Shown here: one piece after another, positions 26,818 to 35,424 of the stretch
Numbering within the stretch: the first letter of the stretch is position 1
Layout of the letters: each line of letters starts with the position of its first letter
NCBI GenBank assembly: GCA_016704655.1
Contig: JADIZR010000022.1
Coordinates: 124,001-188,000 of the forward strand
Source: Pseudomonadota bacterium
GTDB taxonomy: Bacteria; Pseudomonadota; Gammaproteobacteria; Steroidobacterales; Steroidobacteraceae
DNA: 64,000 nucleotides
Reading direction: 5' to 3'
Notes under the pieces: generated by a model
The model's database searches: none
What the model saw: only the letters and a program-made list of their open reading frames with translations
What the model was told of the DNA's origin: nothing
Translations under genes and position numbers: made by a program

Positions 26818-27824
26818 GCCAGGCCTCCGGTAGCGGAGCCTCCCCAATTGCCACTGGAAATTGGGGAGGTTCCCCGTTCGGGCAGCGGCGGATCGACGTG
26901 CAAAACAGGGGAGGTTCCCCTGTTTTGCAGCATCGGGAACCCAAGCGCCTCGCGGCTGGCGTAGTACGCCTCGGCCACGCCACGGGCCAGCGTGCGCACC
27001 CGCAGGATGTAGCGCTGACGCTCGGTCACCGAAATCGCCTTGCGCGCGTCGAGCAGGTTGAACGTGTGCGAAGTCTTGAGCATCCGCTCGTAGGCCGGCA
27101 GCGCGAGCTTCGCCTCGAGCATCCGCAGGCATTCCTTCTCATGGGCGTCGAACTGCCGGAACAGCTCGTCGACATCGGCGTACTCGAAGTTGTACTTCGA
27201 CTGCTCGACTTCGTTCTGGTGGTAGACGTCGCCGTAGGTGACGCGGCCGAGCGGGCCGTCGGTCCAGACCAGGTCGAACACGCTCTCGACACCCTGCAGG
27301 TACATCGCGAGCCGCTCGAGGCCGTAGGTGATCTCGCCCATGACGGGCCGGCAGTCGAGGCCGCCCACCTGCTGGAAGTACGTGAACTGCGTGACCTCCA
27401 TGCCGTTCAGCCAGATCTCCCAGCCGAGGCCCCAGGCGCCGAGCGTCGGCGACTCCCAGTTGTCCTCGACCAGCCGGACGTCATGCACGAGCGGGTCGAT
27501 GCCGACCGCCCGCAACGAACCGAGGTACAGCTCGATCATGTCCGGCGGCGACGGTTTGATCGCCACCTGGTACTGGTAGTAGTGCTGCAGCCGGAACGGG
27601 TTGTCGCCGTAGCGGCCGTCGGTCGGCCGGCGCGAGGGCTGCACGTACGCCGCGCTCCAGGGCTCGGGTCCGACCGCGCGCAGGAACGTGGCCGTGTGGA
27701 ACGTACCGGCGCCGACCTCCATGTCGTAGGGCTGCAGGATCACGCAACCCCGCTCGGCCCAATAGCGCTGCAGCGTGAGCAGGAGGTCCTGGAAGGTGCG
27801 GGGAGGCTGGGCCACTTTGGGCAT
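26814..27824 (-). CDS. glyQ: glycyl-tRNA synthetase alpha subunit with palindrome-encoded C-terminal tail
   Basis: Catalytic alpha subunit of class II glycyl-tRNA synthetase, 336 residues. Conserved text runs from FQDLLLTLQRYWAERGCVIL through QPYDMEVGAGT and VQPSRRPTDGRYGDNP to YYASREALGFPM. In E. coli and relatives the protein ends within a few residues of that point (about 303 residues). Here about 36 more codons follow, encoded by two perfect inverted repeats and containing RGTSP twice (NRGTSPVL, ERGTSPIS). It overlaps glyS by ATGA. The ATG at 27824 fits the family N-terminus. Confidence 0.96.
   Translation of the reverse strand: MPKVAQPPRTFQDLLLTLQRYWAERGCVILQPYDMEVGAGTFHTATFLRAVGPEPWSAAYVQPSRRPTDGRYGDNPFRLQHYYQYQVAIKPSPPDMIELYLGSLRAVGIDPLVHDVRLVEDNWESPTLGAWGLGWEIWLNGMEVTQFTYFQQVGGLDCRPVMGEITYGLERLAMYLQGVESVFDLVWTDGPLGRVTYGDVYHQNEVEQSKYNFEYADVDELFRQFDAHEKECLRMLEAKLALPAYERMLKTSHTFNLLDARKAISVTERQRYILRVRTLARGVAEAYYASREALGFPMLQNRGTSPVLHVDPPLPERGTSPISSGNWGGSATGGLA
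26839..26928. repeat. two REP-like palindromes in the glyQ 3' end
   Basis: Palindrome one: 11-base perfect arms CCTCCCCAATT (26839-26849) and AATTGGGGAGG (26859-26869), loop 9. Palindrome two: 13-base perfect arms GCAAAACAGGGGA (26900-26912) and TCCCCTGTTTTGC (26916-26928), loop 3. Both share GGGGAGGTTCCCC (26863-26875 and 26908-26920). They lie in frame within glyQ, just before the glyS start, and would form strong hairpins in the glyQS mRNA. Confidence 0.8.
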
Positions 27825-27895
27825 GGGAGGAGGCTCGCTGCTCGCGCAAAGGCGGGGAGTATAACAACGATGCGATGCGCTCTAGCGTACGACTG

Positions 27896-27970
27896 AAATC
27901 AATATAATTTGTATATTACTTAGTATGCAAATAATATTTCGGTCAAAATATTAAAAATAACTTAAGTCTA
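27896..27970. other. very AT-rich segment upstream of glyQ
   Basis: Bases 27901-27960 contain only 9 G/C by my count (15%), in a genome well above 60% GC. The segment begins about 70 bases upstream of the glyQ start and separates it from the 3' end of the SulP gene. It probably holds the glyQS promoter with an UP-like element; I could not place convincing promoter boxes. No coding frame or terminator is visible. Confidence 0.55.
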
Positions 27971-28005
27971 GATGAACTCAGGGTGCAGCCCTGGCAGGTT
28001 TCCGC

Positions 28006-29706
28006 TCAAGGCCTCCAGTCCACGGCGTGCTCTTCGAGATACGCGTCGACGGCGGCCCCCAGGGTGGGGTAGAAACTCGCGGCGCCGAGCCGCTCGAGCA
28101 GTTCAAAGCGTTTCAGCTTGTCCTTGACCGGATCCTTCATCTCGGCGAACCGCAGTTCGACGCCCGCTTCGCGCAGCTTTTGTGCCAGCTCGGCCAGCAC
28201 GTCCGCCGACGTCACGTCGACGCTGGTGACCGGCTCGGCGGACACGACGATGCGCCGCACCGGCGTCGGCGACTGTGCGACAGCCTCCAGTACGCTCGCG
28301 TTGAACAACTCGGCGTTGGCGAAAAACAGCGGCGCATCCCAGCGGAACAGCACCAGGCCGGGGATCAGTCGCGCCGCCGGGTAGCGCTTGATGTCGTGGT
28401 AGCCGCGGATGCCGTCGACTCGGCCCAGCACGGCATGGTGGGGCCGCCAACCGTCCCACAGGAATTCGACGACAGCGATGACGATCGCCAGGCCGATGCC
28501 GGGAATCACGCCCAGCAGGGCGACGCCGGCGAAGCAGACGACGGAGAGCCAGAACTCCCAGCGCTGGATGCGGAAGATGCGGCGCAGGTCGTTGAACTCG
28601 AACAGGCCGCAGGCCGAGGCGATCACGACCGCCGCCAGCGCGCTGTTAGGCAGGTGCTGCAGCAGGTCGGGCGCCAGCACCAGCAGCAACGCGACGGCAA
28701 CGGCGCCGACCACTCCAGTGAGTTGGGTCTGCGCACCCGCGGCCTCGGCGACCGGAGTACGCGAGGAACTGCTGCTGATCGGAAACCCCTGGAACAGCCC
28801 GCCGGCGAGGTTGGCGACGCCGAGGCCGATCATCTCCTGGTTCGGATCAACCCGGGTGCGGGTCCTGGCCGCATAGGTGCGGGACAGCACGCTGGTGTCC
28901 GCGAATGCCACCATGGCGACGGCACAGCCGCCTATCACCACCTGGCCGAGGTCGGCGAGACCGATCCATGGCAGCGTGAACGAAGGCAGCCCTTGCGGCA
29001 GCGGGCCGAGCACCTTCACCGCAGCGACCTGGTCGAGACCGAGCACGCCGACGGCGACGGTCGCACCCATGACCGCAAGCAGGAGGCCCGGCACCCGGTG
29101 GAAGCGCTTCAGCAGCAGGATCGCGGCCAGCGTGGATGCGCCCACCGCGAACGCAACCCAGTTGACCTGGCCGTCCAGCACCGCCGTGATCAGCTGCGTC
29201 ACGTCGCGTACCGGCCCGCCACCGTCGATCGAGATGCCGAACAGCTTGGGCAACTGGCTGATCAGCACCGTGAGCGCGATGCCGTTCATGTAGCCGTAGC
29301 GGATGGGCTTGGACAGCAGCTCGGTGACGAAGCCCAGGCGCAGTACGCCGATCAGAATGCACACCAGCCCGGAGACCACGGCCATCATGCTCGCCAGGGC
29401 GACGGCTCGCATCGGCTCGCCGCCCGAGAGCGGCAACACGACCGCGAGAATCACCGCGGCGAGGGATGAGTCCGGCCCCAGCACCAGGATCCGGCTGGGA
29501 CCGAACAGTGCGTAGGCCAGCAGCGGGACGATCGTGGCATACAGGCCGTAGATTCCCGGCACGCCCGAAGCAACGGCATAGGCGATGCCGACCGGCACCA
29601 GCATCGTCGTGAGCACGAGGCCAGCCACCAGGTCGCGTGGCAGCCAGGCGGCTTGGTAGTGGCTCAGGGTCTGCAGTCCGGGCAGCCACCGTGTCCAGCG
29701 GTTCAA
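28006..29706 (-). CDS. SulP-family anion permease with STAS domain
   Basis: Inner-membrane permease of 566 residues of the SLC26/SulP family. Family signatures are VAGLVLTTMLVPVGIAYAVA, the LFGPSRILVLGPDSSLAAVI region, and VANLAGGLFQGFPISSSSSR. About ten to twelve membrane segments are followed by a cytoplasmic STAS domain (from LVLFRWDAPLFFANAELFN to the end). Substrate could be sulfate, bicarbonate or dicarboxylate. The TTG at 29706 is preferred as start because GAGGAAA lies just upstream; the longer frame (TTG 29748) adds an unlikely Thr/Trp-rich leader. The SDR gene ends 44 bases upstream on the same strand. Confidence 0.88.
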   Translation of the reverse strand: MNRWTRWLPGLQTLSHYQAAWLPRDLVAGLVLTTMLVPVGIAYAVASGVPGIYGLYATIVPLLAYALFGPSRILVLGPDSSLAAVILAVVLPLSGGEPMRAVALASMMAVVSGLVCILIGVLRLGFVTELLSKPIRYGYMNGIALTVLISQLPKLFGISIDGGGPVRDVTQLITAVLDGQVNWVAFAVGASTLAAILLLKRFHRVPGLLLAVMGATVAVGVLGLDQVAAVKVLGPLPQGLPSFTLPWIGLADLGQVVIGGCAVAMVAFADTSVLSRTYAARTRTRVDPNQEMIGLGVANLAGGLFQGFPISSSSSRTPVAEAAGAQTQLTGVVGAVAVALLLVLAPDLLQHLPNSALAAVVIASACGLFEFNDLRRIFRIQRWEFWLSVVCFAGVALLGVIPGIGLAIVIAVVEFLWDGWRPHHAVLGRVDGIRGYHDIKRYPAARLIPGLVLFRWDAPLFFANAELFNASVLEAVAQSPTPVRRIVVSAEPVTSVDVTSADVLAELAQKLREAGVELRFAEMKDPVKDKLKRFELLERLGAASFYPTLGAAVDAYLEEHAVDWRP

Positions 29707-29750
29707 GATCTTTCCTCTAGTGCACGTCCACGTCCAGGTGGTCGGCAACT

Positions 29751-30527
29751 TCAGCGGATGGCGTAACCGCCGTCGACCCGGATCGTTTCGCCGGTGACGA
29801 AGTCTGAGGCGCTCGAGGCCAGGAAGATCGCCGTTCCAGCCATCTCCTCGGGCTGTCCCCAGCGGCCGGCGGGCGTGCGCGCCAGGATCTCGTCGTTCAT
29901 GGCCTTGAGTGCCTCGGTCCTCACCGGCGCCGTCATGTCCGTCTCGATCCAGCCGGGAGCAAGGGCGTTGACCTGGATGCCATGCGGCGCCAGCTCGATC
30001 GCCATCGACTTGGTGAGCTGCACGATCGCGCCTTTCGCGGCGCTGTAGGAGGGAATCGGTCCCGCGCCAAAGTAGGAATACATGCTGCCGAGGTTGATGA
30101 TCTTGCCGCGTTTGCGGGTGGCCATCGACGCGGCGGCGAGTTTCGACAGCAGGAACACGGCGTTCAGTTGCGTCTCGATGACGCTGTCCCAGGACTCGGC
30201 AGTCTCCTGCAGGATGCCGCCGCTGAGGTTGGCGATGCCGGCGTTGTTGACCAGGATGTCCACCGGGCCCAGTTCCGCCTCGACCCGGCGGAATGCGGGT
30301 TCGAGCGCCGTGCGATCCGTCACATCCACCGCGAGTGCCATGGCGCGCGCACCTGCACTCTTCAGCGCGGCCAGCACCTCGGCATTCTTTGCGGTGTTGC
30401 GGCCAAAGATTGCGACAGCTGCGCCGGCCTGTGCAAAGCCCAGCGCGATGCCCCGGCCGATGCCGCCATTGCCGCCGGTGACCAGGGCCACCCGGCCCGC
30501 GAGATCGAACGATGCGGGTGCCGTCAT
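29751..30527 (-). CDS. SDR-family NAD(P)-dependent oxidoreductase
   Basis: Classical short-chain dehydrogenase of 258 residues: cofactor-binding TGGNGGIGRG, NNAG, catalytic Tyr/Lys in YSAAKGA, and the C-terminal PEEMAGTAIFLASSASDFVT then GETIRVDGGYAIR. Closest in style to gluconate 5-dehydrogenase/KduD-like sugar-acid dehydrogenases (LAPGWIETDM), but the substrate cannot be fixed. Ser is present at the active site region (LGSMYSYFG). Downstream on the same strand is the SulP permease. Confidence 0.87.
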   Translation of the reverse strand: MTAPASFDLAGRVALVTGGNGGIGRGIALGFAQAGAAVAIFGRNTAKNAEVLAALKSAGARAMALAVDVTDRTALEPAFRRVEAELGPVDILVNNAGIANLSGGILQETAESWDSVIETQLNAVFLLSKLAAASMATRKRGKIINLGSMYSYFGAGPIPSYSAAKGAIVQLTKSMAIELAPHGIQVNALAPGWIETDMTAPVRTEALKAMNDEILARTPAGRWGQPEEMAGTAIFLASSASDFVTGETIRVDGGYAIR

Positions 30528-30561
30528 GCGTGTCTCCCCTGCGCTGAGTGAATGTCGACGA

Positions 30562-31359
30562 TCAGCTCCGACCGGGCATCGGATCGCTGCGTTGATCGGT
30601 TCGTGCCGCCAGCCGCTCGCGGTACTCGTCGAGCGGAAACAGCGCGACCTCGCCCGAGCTCTGATCCCGGGCGCCCGCCTTGAAGTCGAACGGGTTGTCG
30701 ACGTCCTTGATGAGTCGCAGCATGTAGATGTTCACCAGGGCGACGAACGGCACCAGCAGCGACTCGGCAATCACGCTCTTGAAGCGCGCGATCATCATCA
30801 GCGAGATGATCATCACGATCAGCACTTCGAGCAGGGCATAGGCGGGCGGGAGGAACCCGGTGCGCACGATCACGTCGATGCGGCTGACGCATTTCCGCAC
30901 CAGCAGCAGCTGCGGCACGGCGCGCGAGGCGTACGGCCCGGCCCCAGCGCGTTCCAGTTGCCGCAGCACTTCGCTCAGCCGGGTCATGGCGGCGTAGACC
31001 TCCGGCGTGGAGATGCGCCGCAGCAACCAGGCCCGGATCGCGTCGGTCAGCGCCAGCAGTTCGCGGCGCAGGTCTGCAAGGTCGAGGGCCGGTCGGTCCG
31101 TCGCCGCCAGCACGAAGATCTCCTCGATGGTCTCGAGGGTGCAGGACAGGTCGGCCGGCAGTTTCTCGGCTTCCTTGTAGTCGGCCATGGTGCCGGCCAG
31201 CAGGAAACCGATCAGGAATACGCCGGAGGTCAGGATGATGCCGACGTCCGAGAAATCGATCAGGCCCTCGAACCCCAGCACGTGTTCGAGGAACAGCTTC
31301 AGGCCGAGCAGGGCCAGTACGACCGGCAAGGTCGAGACCATCAATTTCCACTTCAGCAC
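30562..31359 (-). CDS. four-helix membrane protein, bestrophin-like topology
   Basis: Protein of 265 residues with two N-terminal membrane segments (VVLALLGLKLFLEHVLGF region and VGIILTSGVFLIGFLLAGTM), a helical cytoplasmic middle (about 65-175), and two further hydrophobic segments (ALLEVLIVMIISLMMIARF and SLLVPFVALVNIYMLRLI). I cannot name the family with confidence; the two-plus-two arrangement and LAGTMADYKEAEKLP recall bestrophin-like or DUF4239-type proteins. It precedes the SDR gene by 34 bases on the same strand. Confidence 0.6.
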   Translation of the reverse strand: MLKWKLMVSTLPVVLALLGLKLFLEHVLGFEGLIDFSDVGIILTSGVFLIGFLLAGTMADYKEAEKLPADLSCTLETIEEIFVLAATDRPALDLADLRRELLALTDAIRAWLLRRISTPEVYAAMTRLSEVLRQLERAGAGPYASRAVPQLLLVRKCVSRIDVIVRTGFLPPAYALLEVLIVMIISLMMIARFKSVIAESLLVPFVALVNIYMLRLIKDVDNPFDFKAGARDQSSGEVALFPLDEYRERLAARTDQRSDPMPGRS

Positions 31360-31464
31360 GCAACCTCCCCCCGGGTCCTGCGATCATAGCCAGGGCCACT
31401 GGCTGCCTGCTTCTAGCATGCGGCCGCAGACGACGCGCGTCGATAGTCCAGCGAGACCTACCCC

Positions 31465-32109
31465 ATGACTGCAGAGATCCCGAACGACGAGTCCGCCGGC
31501 AAGCTGGTGAAGTACCTGCTGGACAAGGGGCTGGGAGGGTTCCCGCCGCTGTCGAGCGCCACGAACCTCGCCGATGAGTACCTGATCGATCGTGACTTCG
31601 ACAGCAACGACGAGCGCGTGGCTGCGCTGATCAAGTGGGAGATGACCAAGAACTTCACGACCGGATTCATCACCGGACTCGGTGGCATCGTCACTTTGCC
31701 GGTCGGCGTGCCGTCGGCGCTCGGGGCGTCCTGGCTCATCCAGGCGCGCATGGCCGGTGCGATCGCGAGGATCTACGGCCACGACCTCGCCGAGGAGCGT
31801 GTTCGAACGTTGATCCTGCTCAGTCTGGCGGGCGACGTCGCGAAACAAGCCATGTCGGACCTTGGTCTCAACCTGGGCTCGAAGCTGCCGCAGTCGGCGA
31901 TGAAGCAGGTGCCCGGTCGTGCCCTGGTGGAGTTCAACAAGCGGATCGGACTGCAGTTGCTGACGAAGGCCGGTCAGCGCGGCCTCGCGCAGTTTCCGAA
32001 AGCGATTCCCGTCGTCGGCGGCGTAGTCGGCGGTGCGTTCGACGCGGTGGTGTGCCGCATGGTGGGGCGGACCGCAAGGAAACTGTTCCGGCCGGTCGCC
32101 GACCTGTAG
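31465..32109 (+). CDS. EcsC-family protein
   Basis: Protein of 214 residues resembling the EcsC domain: NLADEYLIDRD, LIKWEMTKNFTTGFITGLGG, IVTLPVGVPSALGASWLIQA and a C-terminal PVVGGVVGGAFDAVVCRMVG. Two hydrophobic stretches suggest membrane association. EcsC-family function is poorly known (named from the Bacillus ecs locus). ATG at 31465 begins the family similarity. It converges on the UbiB-type kinase gene, whose stop lies six bases away. Confidence 0.75.
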   Translation: MTAEIPNDESAGKLVKYLLDKGLGGFPPLSSATNLADEYLIDRDFDSNDERVAALIKWEMTKNFTTGFITGLGGIVTLPVGVPSALGASWLIQARMAGAIARIYGHDLAEERVRTLILLSLAGDVAKQAMSDLGLNLGSKLPQSAMKQVPGRALVEFNKRIGLQLLTKAGQRGLAQFPKAIPVVGGVVGGAFDAVVCRMVGRTARKLFRPVADL

Positions 32110-32115
32110 CAGCGG

Positions 32116-33438
32116 TCAGAGAAATTTTTCGATGATGGCGTGCACGTTCACGAGTGCCCGCAACTTGACGCAGATCAGGAACGTGCCGATCAGCTTGCGG
32201 TGCAGGAACATCGTGGCGGGCGGCGGTGAGCGCAAGCCCTTGCCGAAGGCGACGGCGAAGCCGAGGTCGCGCGCGCGAACGGCGAGGCCCGACGCGGCAA
32301 AATCGTAAGGCCCATGGTGTCCGAGCGGCTCGCACGCCAGCCGGATGATGTCCGCGGCATTGCGGATCATGGCTTCGGGATCGTCCGGGTGGGCGTAGCC
32401 GATCGCGAACATGGCTTCACGCAGGGCAGTGTCGTTGCCGGCGAGCATGGCGCGGCAGGCGTCGCGGTAGCTGGCAACCAGCGCGGCGGGGTACTCACCA
32501 GCGGAGCCCAGGTCGAGCAACGCCACCTGCTGCGTTGCCGGCAGGTAGAGGTAATTGGCGAAGTTGGGGTCGGTCTGCACGAAGCGGAACTCGAATAGTT
32601 CGCGGAACATCAGCTCATACAGCGTGCGGGCAACGGCGTTGCGCCGCGCCTGCGGCACGGCCTCGCTCGCCAGGGCTTCGAGCGGTTCACCTTCGATCCA
32701 GTCCATCGCCAGCACGTGCCGCGTCGTGAGCGTGCGATCGACGCGCGGCACGACGACCTCGGGCATGACGGCGACCAGCTTGCGGTAGCGCTCGAGGTGG
32801 CGGGCCTCACTCTCATAGTCCGTCTCGAGCTTGAGCTGGCGCTTCGCCTCGCGCGCCAGCGCGGGCACGTCCAGCTGCAGCGGCAGGAAGCCCAGGCGTC
32901 GCAGCAGCGTGGCGAGGTTGTCGACGTCGCTGTCCACGCTGCGTGCCACTCCGGGAAACTGGATCTTGAGCGCGAGTTCGCGGCCGCCGTGCTTGCGCGC
33001 ACGGTGGATCTGGCCGATCGAGGCCGCCGCGACCGGAGTGAAATCGAAATGCGCGAAGTTCTGCTGCCAGCCCTTGCCGTATTCGCGGCCCAGCACGCGA
33101 CGCAGCTGGCTGTCGGGCATCGAGTAGCCCTGCGAACGCAGCACGTCGAGGGCGCGGCGGAACTCCTCGGGCACGAGTTCTTCGCCTGACATCGAGACCA
33201 GCTGCCCGAGTTTCATGGCGGGTCCACGCAGCACCGCGAGCCTGCGCGCCAGCATTTCCGCGTTACCCGGGGTGAGCAGCGAAGCCGCCAGGTCGACCGG
33301 CTTGCCGCTCGACAATTGCCGCGCCGTGCCCACGGCTGCCGACAGTGCGAGCTCGCCGGTCAGCATGCCGAAGCGCAACGCCCGACCGAGGCGGGAAGTG
33401 GGGACGGCGCCGCTCTTGCGGTGGGTGTCGGCAGGCAT
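32116..33438 (-). CDS. ABC1/ADCK (UbiB-like) atypical kinase family protein
   Basis: Protein of 440 residues of the AarF/UbiB/ADCK family. Signatures include the family-specific N-terminal motif PAMKLGQLVSM (KxGQ), an Ala-rich loop replacing the normal P-loop (PVAAASIGQIHRA), the catalytic-lysine motif ELALKIQFPG, the helix LKLETDYESEARHLERYRKL, and metal-binding FVQTDPNFANYL and LLDLGSAGEY. ATG at 33438 is chosen because the upstream residues are unlike coding sequence. The family supports ubiquinone synthesis or lipid homeostasis; this shorter stand-alone member is probably a paralogue rather than UbiB itself, as it lacks the C-terminal membrane helices. Confidence 0.85.
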   Translation of the reverse strand: MPADTHRKSGAVPTSRLGRALRFGMLTGELALSAAVGTARQLSSGKPVDLAASLLTPGNAEMLARRLAVLRGPAMKLGQLVSMSGEELVPEEFRRALDVLRSQGYSMPDSQLRRVLGREYGKGWQQNFAHFDFTPVAAASIGQIHRARKHGGRELALKIQFPGVARSVDSDVDNLATLLRRLGFLPLQLDVPALAREAKRQLKLETDYESEARHLERYRKLVAVMPEVVVPRVDRTLTTRHVLAMDWIEGEPLEALASEAVPQARRNAVARTLYELMFRELFEFRFVQTDPNFANYLYLPATQQVALLDLGSAGEYPAALVASYRDACRAMLAGNDTALREAMFAIGYAHPDDPEAMIRNAADIIRLACEPLGHHGPYDFAASGLAVRARDLGFAVAFGKGLRSPPPATMFLHRKLIGTFLICVKLRALVNVHAIIEKFL

Positions 33439-33514
33439 GATTACGGCGAGACCTGGAGCGCGATGACCGTGGTACCCGGCATCGTAGACCGAAAAATCGC
33501 GGCGCGGGCCGGCG

Positions 33515-35278
33515 TCAGGTGTACGCCTGGTACTTCTCGAGGTAGCGCACGGGCTTTGACAGCGCGTCACGCCGGAACGGATCGCCCAGTTCCTGCGTCA
33601 GCATCATCTCGAGCACCGTGCATTTCCCTGCGGCCTGCGCCTGCACCGCAGCCTGCAGCGCCGGGCCGACGTCCGCCAGCTTGTCGACCGTTACTCCTTC
33701 GCAACCGAACGCCTGCGCGACCGCCGCCCAGCTCGGGCTGTCGAGATTGACGGCATTGAAGCGCTGCGAATAGAAATCGACGTGGTTCTTCTTCTCGGCG
33801 CCCCACTGGCCGTTGTTGAAGACGATCACCGTGACGCCGATCTTCTCGCGGGCGCACGTCAGCAGCTCGTTGAGGCTGATGCCCCAGGCGCCGTCACCCA
33901 CGTACGCGATGGCCGGCCGCTCGGGCGCTGCGATCTTTGCTCCGCACGCCACGGGAAACGCGTAGCCGCAGTTGCCGAAGCTCATCGCGGCGAACATGGA
34001 GCGCGGCTGCTCGAAACGGAGGTAGGAATTCGCGACCGAGCAGACGTTGCCGATGTCCGTCGAGACCATCGCACCTGGCGGCATGGCCCGCTCGAGCTCG
34101 CGCAGCATCTGGCGGGGATGCATGAATTTCGAGCCCTGCGCGATTGCGAGCGAGAATGGATCGCGCTCGTGCGTCCATGCGCCGAGTTCCTGCTCCCACG
34201 CAGACTTCTCGGCCGTGATGCGCTGCGAGCGCTCGGCCTTGTTCGCGCGGCAGGCGAGCTCGCGTCCAGCGAGTCGCACGAGCAGGTCCGCCGCCGCGGC
34301 TTTCGCGTCGCCGTTGATGCCAACCGAGATCGGCTTGACCAGCCCCAGCATCTTCGCGTCGACGTCGACCTGGATGATCTTTGCGCTGGCCGGCCAGTAG
34401 TCGAGGCCGTGTTGCGGCAGCGTGCCGAACGGACCGAGCCGCGTACCCAGTGCGAGTACGACGTCCGCCTGGGAAATCAGCTGCATCGCGGCCTTGGAGC
34501 CCTGGTAACCGAGCGGGCCGCACCAGAGCGGGTGCGAGGCCGGGAACGAATCGTTGTGCAGGTAGCTGTTGCAGACCGGCGCGTGCAGCAGTTCCGCCAG
34601 CTGCACGGCTTCCTGCGTGCCGTCCGCAAAGATCACGCCACCACCGGCCAGGATGACCGGGAACTTCGCAGCAGCAAGCAGCGCGGCCGCTTCATCCAGC
34701 GCCCGGGCATCGCCGGGTCCGCGACCGATGCGCATGGGCGGCGCGATCACTGCATTGCATTCACCGTAGAAGAAGTCGCGCGGAATGTTGAGTTGTGCCG
34801 GGCCCCTCTCGAGCATGGCGCGGTCGAAGCAGCGAGCTGCGATCTCGGCCATGCGCTGCGGATTGTTGACATGACCCTGGAACCTGGTGATCTTCGCGAA
34901 GATCGGCAGCTGTTCCGTTTCCTGGAAGCCGCCGAGTCCCATCGTCATCGAGCCAGTTTCCGGCGTTATGAACACGACCGGTGAGTGCGCCCAGTAGGCG
35001 GCGGCGATGGCCGTGACGAAATTGGTGATGCCGGGGCCGTTCTGGGCGATGCACACGCCGTGGCGACCTGAAGCGCGCGCGTAGCCGTCGGCCATGTGCG
35101 CTGCGCCCTGCTCGTGCGCCACCGGAATGAACCGGATGCCGGCGGCCGGGAAGATGTCGAGGGCATCCATGTACGCCGAGCCGACGATGCCGAAGACGTC
35201 GGTGACGCCGTTGGCGGCAAGTGTTTCGACCAGGGCTTCCGAGGGAGTCATGCGCTGCGCGCCAGGTTTGCCACTCAC
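33515..35278 (-). CDS. xsc: sulfoacetaldehyde acetyltransferase (TPP-dependent)
   Basis: TPP enzyme of 587 residues, the usual Xsc length. Xsc converts sulfoacetaldehyde and phosphate to acetyl phosphate and sulfite in taurine and other sulfonate breakdown. Diagnostic stretches are FGIVGSAYMD, AHEQGAAHMADGYARASG, CIAQNGPGITNFVTA, LGGFQETEQLP, AQLNIPRDFFYG, the TPP motif GDGAWGISLNELLTC to FNNGQWGAEKKNHVDF, and the C-terminal LTQELGDPFRRDALSKPV that is highly typical of Xsc. The GTG at 35278 is preferred (AGGAG six bases upstream); ATG at 35251 is the alternative. No taurine aminotransferase/dehydrogenase, sulfonate transporter or pta lies beside it. Confidence 0.85.
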   Translation of the reverse strand: MSGKPGAQRMTPSEALVETLAANGVTDVFGIVGSAYMDALDIFPAAGIRFIPVAHEQGAAHMADGYARASGRHGVCIAQNGPGITNFVTAIAAAYWAHSPVVFITPETGSMTMGLGGFQETEQLPIFAKITRFQGHVNNPQRMAEIAARCFDRAMLERGPAQLNIPRDFFYGECNAVIAPPMRIGRGPGDARALDEAAALLAAAKFPVILAGGGVIFADGTQEAVQLAELLHAPVCNSYLHNDSFPASHPLWCGPLGYQGSKAAMQLISQADVVLALGTRLGPFGTLPQHGLDYWPASAKIIQVDVDAKMLGLVKPISVGINGDAKAAAADLLVRLAGRELACRANKAERSQRITAEKSAWEQELGAWTHERDPFSLAIAQGSKFMHPRQMLRELERAMPPGAMVSTDIGNVCSVANSYLRFEQPRSMFAAMSFGNCGYAFPVACGAKIAAPERPAIAYVGDGAWGISLNELLTCAREKIGVTVIVFNNGQWGAEKKNHVDFYSQRFNAVNLDSPSWAAVAQAFGCEGVTVDKLADVGPALQAAVQAQAAGKCTVLEMMLTQELGDPFRRDALSKPVRYLEKYQAYT

Positions 35279-35368
35279 GTTCTTCTCCTGGGGATGAAGG
35301 TCGTCGCGTCGACGGACCATTGTCCAGCGGCCAGTCCGTGGCGTCATCGTGACCTGCCGAAGGGGCGC

Positions 35369-35398
35369 AAAAAAATGGGCGGCCCGCAGGCCGCCCAT
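35369..35398 (-). terminator. rho-independent terminator after the DUF2950 gene
   Basis: On the minus strand a 10-bp GC-rich stem (ATGGGCGGCC/GGCCGCCCAT) with a short loop runs into a stretch of seven T. It lies about 27 bases past the stop at 35425 and ends the DUF3300-DUF2950 pair, insulating it from xsc. Confidence 0.88.
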
Positions 35399-35424
35399 GG
35401 TTTCGCTCTTGACGGAGTCGGACC

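Noticed and set aside
28027..29469. 480-residue plus-strand frame opposite the SulP gene
   Set aside because: Residues are Asp/Arg/Gln/His-rich antisense pattern with no motif.
30524..31399. 291-residue minus-strand frame overlapping the four-helix membrane protein
   Set aside because: Different frame, Arg/Pro-rich, no hydrophobic segments; the 265-residue frame has clear membrane helices.
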